Assembly: GCA_934675465.1 (NCBI GenBank)
Contig: CAKUQM010000009.1
Location: 1 to 56,341 of the forward strand
From: an uncultured Erysipelotrichaceae bacterium
GTDB taxonomy: Bacteria; Bacillota_I; Bacilli_A; Erysipelotrichales; Erysipelotrichaceae
Direction of reading: 5' to 3'
Length of the DNA stretch: 56,341 nt
The position numbers were made by a program, and so were the translations under genes. The notes below the pieces were generated by a model. The model searched no databases. It saw only the letters and a list, made by a program, of their open reading frames with translations, and was not told the origin of the DNA. Positions 33,857 to 39,862 of this stretch are shown here, one piece after another; the first letter of the stretch is position 1; every line of letters starts with the position of its first letter.

Positions 33857-34996
33857 ATACTCATCTATCACAATTTGATAACGCTTAAGCGCCTCATCAC
33901 ACACTTCATCCCAAGAAACAGGAATCGTCTTCTTCGCATTAATGCCTAAATTAATCGCATAATTTTCATCAAGTAAAGTCTTTTTCAATTGTTCATATAA
34001 GCTTCTTGGATCATCATCACACAACAAGCCATTAAAACCATCTTTGATACACTCACTAGGTGCACTATCTTTCACTACCACCGAAGCAGTTCTAGCATTT
34101 GCAGCCTCTCTTACTACCATAGAATAAGTATCATACAAAGAAGGAAACACAAACATTGAAGCTAGCGCATATAAACCATTTAGCAAGTCCTCATCATTTA
34201 AATGACCTGTTAATACTGTATTCTCACCAATTTCTAGTTCCTTAGCCTTTTGATCAATCTCATCAAAATGAGGACCCTTGCCTGCTAATACTAACTGAAA
34301 CTTAATGCCATCATTCTTCAATAATGAACAAGCCTCAAGAATACACTCAATATTCTTCTTCCAATTCATTTGACCTACATACAATAAGACAGGATCAAAG
34401 CTTAAATTAAAATGCTTGCGAGCCTTAATAGCCAAAGTATAATCAATATCCTTGATATCCATGCCATTTTGTATGATTGTTATTGGCTTGTCATAACCAT
34501 AAGACTTCAAAGTCTCAGCTGAATTTTCACTTACCGTCCAAACCTCATCACACTTGTTATAGAAATTTACTAAGACATCGGTACCAAACTTAGCTATATA
34601 CTTAGAACCTGTAATCTGCAAGAAATCATCATAATATTTAGAATGAAATGAGGCAACAAGTGGAACATTGTGGTTCTTACAATACTTAACAGCCTCAATA
34701 CCCGCAATAAAAGGAGTATGTACATGGACAATATCAAAATTCTTCATTTCCAGCATCTTATCATAATGAGCATCCAACAATGGTAAACCAGCATTATAAA
34801 CAGTCATTGGCACCGTTTGAGAATAATAATCAATTACCTCAAAAGGAAAACGACCACGATAGCCCATATCTTCCATCGGAACTATCGCACTAACTTCGTG
34901 ACCCTTCTTTCCTAAAGAATCACAATAGTTATAAACAACCCTACCAACACCATCTATTATTGGCAAGAAAGAATCTGAAAATTGTCCTATCTTCAT
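33842..34996 (-). CDS. Family 4 glycosyltransferase
   Basis: Cytoplasmic or membrane-associated GT-B glycosyltransferase of 384 residues. The N-terminal domain begins MKIGQFSDSFLPIIDGVGRVVYNY with the glycine-rich acceptor loop. The C-terminal nucleotide-sugar domain has LLYVGQMNWKKN and the family E-x7-E-like region DTYSMVVREAANA, with the first Glu replaced by Asp. Relatives make glycolipids such as mono- or diglucosyl-diacylglycerol, but the acceptor cannot be fixed. It is the last gene of the hslO-dus operon, directly adjoining dus. Confidence 0.88.
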   Translation of the reverse strand: MKIGQFSDSFLPIIDGVGRVVYNYCDSLGKKGHEVSAIVPMEDMGYRGRFPFEVIDYYSQTVPMTVYNAGLPLLDAHYDKMLEMKNFDIVHVHTPFIAGIEAVKYCKNHNVPLVASFHSKYYDDFLQITGSKYIAKFGTDVLVNFYNKCDEVWTVSENSAETLKSYGYDKPITIIQNGMDIKDIDYTLAIKARKHFNLSFDPVLLYVGQMNWKKNIECILEACSLLKNDGIKFQLVLAGKGPHFDEIDQKAKELEIGENTVLTGHLNDEDLLNGLYALASMFVFPSLYDTYSMVVREAANARTASVVVKDSAPSECIKDGFNGLLCDDDPRSLYEQLKKTLLDENYAINLGINAKKTIPVSWDEVCDEALKRYQIVIDEYKKTR

Positions 34997-35971
34997 CTAA
35001 ATCTCCTGATTATCTAATAATGTTTCATATTCTCTTAACAAATTATTCAAATCATCATATGTCTCAAGCTTAGACATCCTGTTCTTATAGACACTACTAT
35101 TATATAAACCACTTATATAATGAGGAGCCAAACCGCGCATTTCTCTTATTCCGATAAGTTCTCCCTTTAAAGTACACAACTTATATGCATGCCTTAGACA
35201 CATTTCAATGCGGTCTTTATAAGAAGTTTTAATATCAGTAATACCCTTTTCATAATCACTGATTTCTTTAATCAAGAAAGGATTACCAATAATACCTCTA
35301 CCCACCATTATCGCATCACAGTATTCTTTATATTTAATATAGTCATCAAGAGTCTTAATATCACCATTACCAATTACGGGAATACTAAGATTTTCATGAA
35401 GTAACTTAATATCATCCCAATTAGCTTTGCCCTCATACATTTGGCTTCTAGTCCTACCATGTAAAGTGATAGCCTTGATTCCTGTATGTTCAAGTTTTTT
35501 AGCTAAAGACATGTAATTTTTATGTTGCATATCATAACCCAAACGCATCTTCACCGTAACAGGCTTAGAAGTGTTATCTAAGACACTTTTTACTATCTCA
35601 AGAGCTAAATCCTCATTCTTCATCAAAGCACTCCCTGCGCCCGTTTTAATGACCTTTGTGACAGGACAGCCCATATTAATATCGATAATGTCACATTCAC
35701 TCTCTTTATCCAAAACTCTTGTCGCATAAGCCATCGTTTCAGGATCTGAGCCAAACAATTGAAGACTAACAGGATGACCACATCCAACATCAATCATCTT
35801 AGCCGTCTTTTCATTCTTGTAATAGATAGCCTTATCAGAAACCATCTCACAACATACAAGACCTGCCCCAAATTCTAGGCAAAGTTCTCTGAAAGCTGCA
35901 TTGGTAACCCCAGCCATAGGCGCAATAATAAGCGGATTATTTAAAGCTACATTACCTATTTTTTTCAGCAT
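34997..35971 (-). CDS. tRNA-dihydrouridine synthase (DusB-like)
   Basis: FMN-dependent enzyme that reduces uridines in the D-loop of tRNAs. The 324 residues form a TIM barrel with the N-terminal NPLIIAPMAGVTNAAFREL, the catalytic cysteine in NMGCPVTKVIKTGAGSAL and the FMN-phosphate loop VIGNGDIKT with MVGRGIIGNP. The C-terminal helical domain is present. Its ATG lies inside the 3' end of hslO, overlapping it by 20 nt. Bacillota members have been called DusB1, but position specificity is not clear from sequence. Confidence 0.94.
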   Translation of the reverse strand: MLKKIGNVALNNPLIIAPMAGVTNAAFRELCLEFGAGLVCCEMVSDKAIYYKNEKTAKMIDVGCGHPVSLQLFGSDPETMAYATRVLDKESECDIIDINMGCPVTKVIKTGAGSALMKNEDLALEIVKSVLDNTSKPVTVKMRLGYDMQHKNYMSLAKKLEHTGIKAITLHGRTRSQMYEGKANWDDIKLLHENLSIPVIGNGDIKTLDDYIKYKEYCDAIMVGRGIIGNPFLIKEISDYEKGITDIKTSYKDRIEMCLRHAYKLCTLKGELIGIREMRGLAPHYISGLYNSSVYKNRMSKLETYDDLNNLLREYETLLDNQEI

Positions 35972-36827
35972 ACTTCTTCAACAATTCAATATCTTCCTTA
36001 TCAAAATGATATTCCTTATCACAAAATTGACACTGAACATCAATATGACCATCCGCAATAATCTCATCAATATCTTCTTTTGAAAGAGTTAATAGATTAC
36101 GTAAGAATCTTTCCTTAGAACAATCACAATGATATCTAACTTCATGTTTCTCTAAAATTTCTGCGCCATCAAATAAAGAATGAATATAATCTTGTAAACT
36201 AATTCCTGATTCAATAACTGAAGAAATAGGTTGTAACTTAAGATTCTCTAAATAAACAATATCCTCTTCAGTATGATCTGGTAACAATTCAATAATCAAA
36301 ACACCACTTGCCTTACAAGAATAATCAGTGTCCACAAGAACACCAACAGAGACAATGCTTGGTCTTTGTTCAGAAACACTAAAATAATACGCAAAATCAT
36401 CGCCAATTTCGCCTGTTCTTAGTGCAACCTGTGTTGTATAGCTATTTCTCATTTTCAAGTCTCTAATGACCTTTAAATACCCTTGAGTACCAACTACTAA
36501 ACCAACCGCAAGCTTATTTGAATCATTGTACTTTAGATACAAATGATTATTACCTACAAAGCCCTTTACATTACCTTCACTATCAGCAGTAGCCAAAACA
36601 GTACCAATACTACCACCACCATTAATTGTAGTAGTAACAGACTCACCATCGTTCTTTTGCATCAAAGCCATAACACTAGTTACAGCCATAGTTCTACCTA
36701 GTGCTGCCAAAGAAGTTGGCCACATATCATGAATCTTACCAGCATCATTAACTAGCTTAGTTGTATCTCCTAGATAAAATCTAGCATGCTTATTCAAAGC
36801 AGTTCCAATAATAATATTACTTTCCAT
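35952..36827 (-). CDS. hslO: Redox-regulated holdase chaperone Hsp33
   Basis: Oxidation-activated ATP-independent chaperone of 291 residues. The four zinc-binding cysteines occur as HCDCSKER and VQCQFCDKEY in the C-terminal redox switch. The N-terminal core contains GGGSIGTVLATAD and TGEIGDDFAYYFSVSEQ, typical of the family. The start at 36827 (MESNIII) matches family N-termini; a frame extended to 36932 is rejected. A TGATATAAT box ends 7 nt before this ATG and there is no ribosome binding site, so the message is probably leaderless. It heads an operon with dus and the glycosyltransferase. Confidence 0.95.
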   Translation of the reverse strand: MESNIIIGTALNKHARFYLGDTTKLVNDAGKIHDMWPTSLAALGRTMAVTSVMALMQKNDGESVTTTINGGGSIGTVLATADSEGNVKGFVGNNHLYLKYNDSNKLAVGLVVGTQGYLKVIRDLKMRNSYTTQVALRTGEIGDDFAYYFSVSEQRPSIVSVGVLVDTDYSCKASGVLIIELLPDHTEEDIVYLENLKLQPISSVIESGISLQDYIHSLFDGAEILEKHEVRYHCDCSKERFLRNLLTLSKEDIDEIIADGHIDVQCQFCDKEYHFDKEDIELLKKYAEKNR

Positions 36828-36834
36828 GCCCAAC

Positions 36835-36843
36835 ATTATATCA
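36835..36843 (-). promoter_or_regulatory. hslO extended -10 promoter, leaderless geometry
   Basis: TGATATAAT on the minus strand is a perfect extended -10 element. The TATAAT (36835-36840) leaves 7 nt before the hslO ATG. Confidence 0.6.
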
Positions 36844-36892
36844 AATATCAAAATACATGAACTGTATTCACCAAAGTAATAAAATGAATTAT

Positions 36893-37366
36893 ATGTACAA
36901 TTACATCTACAAAACACCCAAACAGTTTTCAAACATCCTGTTAACTAGTGATGGAAAATTTTTAACTGGCTTGCGTTTCATCAAAACACTAAATAAAACA
37001 AATAATATAATTCATCATAGTTTCCTAGAAACAATTAAATGGTTAGACATTTACTTTAATGGCGATATCCCAAACTTTACATCTAAATATAAACTAAATT
37101 CTTTAACATCCTTTCAAAAAGAAGTATTTGAAATCACAAAGAATATACCTTATGGAAAAACTATTACATACAAAGAGATAGCTGATACTATTGCGAAAAA
37201 GAAGAATATGACAAAGATGTCAGCCCAAGCAGTGGGACAGGCACTGAAACATAATCCAATATGCATCATAATACCTTGTCATAGAGTGATAGGATGTAAT
37301 AATAAACTTACAGGCTATAACAGTGGAATAAGCAACAAGATTGAACTATTGAAGCTAGAAAAATAA
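36893..37366 (+). CDS. ogt: Methylated-DNA--protein-cysteine methyltransferase
   Basis: Suicide repair enzyme that removes alkyl groups from O6-methylguanine. The acceptor cysteine is in IIPCHRVIG, preceded by the helix-turn-helix segment YGKTITYKEIADTIA and MSAQAVGQALKHNP. The start at 36893 (MYNYIYKTP, 157 residues) fits Ogt N-termini and has TAAAAT ending 7 nt upstream; in-frame ATGs at 36884 and 36857 are alternatives. None has a clear Shine-Dalgarno sequence. It diverges from hslO, with the two promoters overlapping. Confidence 0.9.
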   Translation: MYNYIYKTPKQFSNILLTSDGKFLTGLRFIKTLNKTNNIIHHSFLETIKWLDIYFNGDIPNFTSKYKLNSLTSFQKEVFEITKNIPYGKTITYKEIADTIAKKKNMTKMSAQAVGQALKHNPICIIIPCHRVIGCNNKLTGYNSGISNKIELLKLEK

Positions 37367-37387
37367 AAAAACAACTATTTCTAGTTG
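37365..37387 (-). terminator. Terminator of the tRNA operon
   Basis: On the minus strand CAACTA-GAAA-TAGTTG is followed by seven T. It lies about 30 nt after tRNA-Gly and next to the ogt stop codon on the other strand. Confidence 0.82.
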
Positions 37388-37416
37388 CATAAGTTTATTC
37401 AAGTTGAACATTCGAC

Positions 37417-37490
37417 TGGAGCAGGTGATCGGAATCGAACCGACGTAGTCAGCTTGGAGGGCTGAAGTTCTACCATTGAACTACACCTGC
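37417..37490 (-). tRNA. tRNA-Gly (anticodon TCC)
   Basis: The 74 nt fold into a full cloverleaf with acceptor stem GCAGGTG/CACCTGC and encoded CCA. The anticodon stem is TCAGC/GCTGA around the loop CCTCCAA. Position 33 is therefore C instead of the nearly universal U. The T-arm GTCGG-TTCGATT-CCGAT is normal. It is the last tRNA of the cluster. Confidence 0.95.
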
Positions 37491-37494
37491 AGTC

Positions 37495-37570
37495 TGGTGA
37501 CCTGGGCGGGAATCGAACCCGCGACCCTTTGATTAAAAGTCAAATGCTCTACCGCCTGAGCTACCAGGTC
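37495..37570 (-). tRNA. tRNA-Lys (anticodon TTT)
   Basis: The 76 nt form a standard cloverleaf with acceptor GACCTGG/CCAGGTC, discriminator A and encoded CCA. The anticodon loop is CTTTTAA in the stem TTTGA/TCAAA. Four nucleotides separate it from tRNA-Gly. Confidence 0.97.
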
Positions 37571-37579
37571 AGCTTACAA

Positions 37580-37655
37580 TGGCTGGGATGGCTGGGATCG
37601 AACCAGCGAAATGACAGAGTCAAAGTCTGTTGCCTTACCACTTGGCTACATCCCA
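37580..37655 (-). tRNA. tRNA-Gln (anticodon TTG)
   Basis: The 76 nt have acceptor TGGGATG/CATCCCA, discriminator G and encoded CCA. The anticodon loop CTTTGAC gives TTG at positions 34-36. In this lineage the tRNA is probably first charged with Glu and then amidated, but no gene here shows that. Confidence 0.97.
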
Positions 37656-37665
37656 AGAAATAAAA

Positions 37666-37750
37666 TGGTGGAGGGGGACAGATTCGAACTGCCGAACTCG
37701 TTGAGAGCTGATTTACAGTCAGCCGCGTTTAGCCTCTTCGCTACCCCTCC
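37666..37750 (-). tRNA. tRNA-Tyr (anticodon GTA)
   Basis: The 85 nt have acceptor GGAGGGG/CCCCTCC, a long class II variable arm, encoded CCA and the anticodon loop CTGTAAA. It is the first tRNA after the promoter. Confidence 0.97.
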
Positions 37751-37772
37751 ACATTAATAAGTAAGCTCATTT

Positions 37773-37801
37773 ATATTACCAAAGCTTACTTACTTTGTAA
37801 A
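37773..37801 (-). promoter_or_regulatory. Promoter of the tRNA operon
   Basis: TTTACA (37796-37801) and TAATAT (37773-37778) are 17 nt apart on the minus strand, and TGG before TAATAT gives an extended -10. An 8-bp inverted repeat AAGTAAGC/GCTTACTT (37759-37766 and 37784-37791) surrounds the -10 box. Confidence 0.6.
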
Positions 37802-37836
37802 TAGGTTTTTGATAAAATTTTAAAATTTCTCAAAAT

Positions 37837-39081
37837 TTATTCAACATCGCCACCAATATTTCTTAGTTTAGTAACAATGTTATCATATCCTCTATAAATA
37901 TGATAAGCATCATGGATAATCGTCTCACCTTCTGCCATAAGACCTGCAATAATCAAACCTGCACCACATCTTAAATCAGTAGCTGTAACCTCAGTTCCAT
38001 GAAGTTTACAAGGGCCTACAATAGTAGCTTTTGCATCACCTACAGTGATATTAGCACCCATCTTATTTAATTCGAAACAATGCTTAAATCGCTTTGGATA
38101 AATTGTCTCATTAACATTAGATTCACCATTAGCCACACACAACAATGGTGTAATTGGTTGTTGTAAATCAGTCGCAAAACCAGGGAAAGTCTGAGTTTGA
38201 ATATCAATCGGCTTTAAATTCTTAGCACCATATACTTCAACAAAATCGCTACCAACATTCATCTCAACGCCCATTTCCTCAAGCTTAGACAATAAAGCCT
38301 CCAAGTGTTGAGGAATTACATTCTTAACAGTAACACCATCACCCATAGCAGCAGCCATACAAATATAAGTGCCTGCTTCAATACGATCTGGAATAATATC
38401 ATGGATACAACCTTTTAAACGCTTAACACCATCAATAATCAAATCACTAGTACCAGCACCACGAATTTCAGCACCCATCTTATTTAACATACTTGATAAG
38501 TCAATAATTTCAGGTTCTTTAGCAGCATTTCTAATAATTGTTCTACCCTTTGCGAAAACAGCAGCCAGCATAATATTGATAGTTGCACCAACAGAAGCAA
38601 TATCTAGATAAATCTCATCACCAATAAGTTCATCCGCAAAAATCTCAATATTATCACCATCAGTCTTAACTGTTGCACCAAGTGACTCAAAACCCTTTAA
38701 ATGTAAATCGATTGGACGAGGACCTAAATTACAACCTCCTGGATAAAGCATCTTAACATGCTTAAATCTACCAAGCAAAGCACCCATAAAATAATAAGAC
38801 GCTCTTAACTTTCTAACCTCATCACCATCTAAAACAACATTCTCAATCTCTGTAGGATCGATAGTAAAGTTATCTTCATTCATCACTACCTTAATATTCA
38901 ATTTTCTTAAAATAGTAACAAGCGCATTAATATCCTCAATCTCAGGAATATCATAAAGCTTAACAACCTCACTTGCTAAAACAACCGCAGGAAGAATCGC
39001 AACAGTAGCATTCTTACTAGAAGAAATAGTTACCTCACCCTTAAGCCTATTTCCACCTCTAATTTTTATAAAATCATTCAT
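37837..39081 (-). CDS. murA: UDP-N-acetylglucosamine 1-carboxyvinyltransferase
   Basis: Catalyses the first committed step of peptidoglycan synthesis, adding enolpyruvyl to UDP-GlcNAc. The 414 residues contain the active-site loop GGCNLGPRPIDLH with Cys117, the target of fosfomycin, the N-terminal SSSKNAT with Lys23 and the C-terminal LRCGAGLIIAGLMAEG. Bacillota often have two paralogues; which one this is cannot be told here. TAAAAT ends 7 nt before the ATG without a ribosome binding site, suggesting a leaderless message. It lies between the terminator of the SH3-protein gene and the tRNA promoter. Confidence 0.96.
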   Translation of the reverse strand: MNDFIKIRGGNRLKGEVTISSSKNATVAILPAVVLASEVVKLYDIPEIEDINALVTILRKLNIKVVMNEDNFTIDPTEIENVVLDGDEVRKLRASYYFMGALLGRFKHVKMLYPGGCNLGPRPIDLHLKGFESLGATVKTDGDNIEIFADELIGDEIYLDIASVGATINIMLAAVFAKGRTIIRNAAKEPEIIDLSSMLNKMGAEIRGAGTSDLIIDGVKRLKGCIHDIIPDRIEAGTYICMAAAMGDGVTVKNVIPQHLEALLSKLEEMGVEMNVGSDFVEVYGAKNLKPIDIQTQTFPGFATDLQQPITPLLCVANGESNVNETIYPKRFKHCFELNKMGANITVGDAKATIVGPCKLHGTEVTATDLRCGAGLIIAGLMAEGETIIHDAYHIYRGYDNIVTKLRNIGGDVE

Positions 39082-39088
39082 CGATAAT

Positions 39089-39094
39089 ATTTTA
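39089..39094 (-). promoter_or_regulatory. murA -10 box, leaderless geometry
   Basis: TAAAAT on the minus strand leaves 7 nt before the murA ATG. The expected -35 position falls inside the 5' arm of the preceding terminator and is weak (TAGATA). Confidence 0.45.
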
Positions 39095-39102
39095 CCTAAA
39101 AA

Positions 39103-39133
39103 TTAAAAAACTATCTACATACATAGATAGTTT
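39103..39133 (-). terminator. Terminator of the phosphomutase-to-SH3-protein operon
   Basis: AAACTATCTA-N6-TAGATAGTTT forms a 10-bp stem on the minus strand followed by TTTAATTTTT. It lies 24 nt after the stop codon of the SH3-like protein. Confidence 0.8.
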
Positions 39134-39156
39134 CCTAAATCAAATTTCAAATTAGA

Positions 39157-39843
39157 TTATTGCTTAGTAGCCCAAGTTGCATCACCAAACTTAACACAAA
39201 CCCAAGCATTATCGGCTAACTTAACCCAAACATTCTTATCACTGTCTTCCTTAGATTCGCTAGCTGTAAATACAGTACCTGCAGCCATAAATGCTACACC
39301 ATCATCATCACTAGCAACCTTCTTTACATCTTCGGATAAATCAGCAAATTTAGTTTGTGAATTTGAAGTACCAGCACCCGTTCTAATTCTAACTGTTGCT
39401 GTCATCTTATAAGTTGTTGTCTCTCCTGTTGTAACAGTTGTGCTTGTATTAGCACTATTAATTTGATTTTGAAGTTCAATAATCTTGTTATTTAATTCTG
39501 TCTCAGTATTTTGTGCCTTAGTAACATAAGCATCATACTCAGTCTTTAATGTTGTATAAGCCTTGTTCTTACTAATACCCCAGAACATGCCAAATACTGC
39601 AAGGATTAATAAAATAACCATAACAGCCGCAATCAACACAATACCAGACTTCTTTACTGTACGACCTTCATCTTCATCTTCATAATAATCTTCTTCATCA
39701 TCATATTCCGATTCATTATATGAAGGGATATCATCATTCATCTTAAAAACAGAACGATCAATATCATCATCATTAACCTTGATTGAAGAAAAATCAGGAA
39801 TATCTACAGTATCATCACTTTCATAAGGGTTTCTTTCGTTCAT
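39157..39843 (-). CDS. Membrane-anchored protein with C-terminal SH3-like domain
   Basis: Unknown protein of 228 residues. An acidic cytoplasmic N-terminus (about 1-62, rich in D and E with several Tyr) precedes one membrane helix (GIVLIAAVMVILLILAVFGMFWG, about 67-89). A short coiled coil follows, then a Thr/Ser-rich linker, then a C-terminal domain of about 80 residues (ATVRIRTGAGTSNSQTKFADL to AWVCVKFGDATWATKQ) that resembles bacterial SH3 domains known to bind cell wall peptides. The likely topology is N-in, SH3 outside. It lies 19 nt after the large acidic repeat protein gene, so the two may act together. Confidence 0.8.
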   Translation of the reverse strand: MNERNPYESDDTVDIPDFSSIKVNDDDIDRSVFKMNDDIPSYNESEYDDEEDYYEDEDEGRTVKKSGIVLIAAVMVILLILAVFGMFWGISKNKAYTTLKTEYDAYVTKAQNTETELNNKIIELQNQINSANTSTTVTTGETTTYKMTATVRIRTGAGTSNSQTKFADLSEDVKKVASDDDGVAFMAAGTVFTASESKEDSDKNVWVKLADNAWVCVKFGDATWATKQ

Positions 39844-39862
39844 AATATTCTCCTCCTATAAA

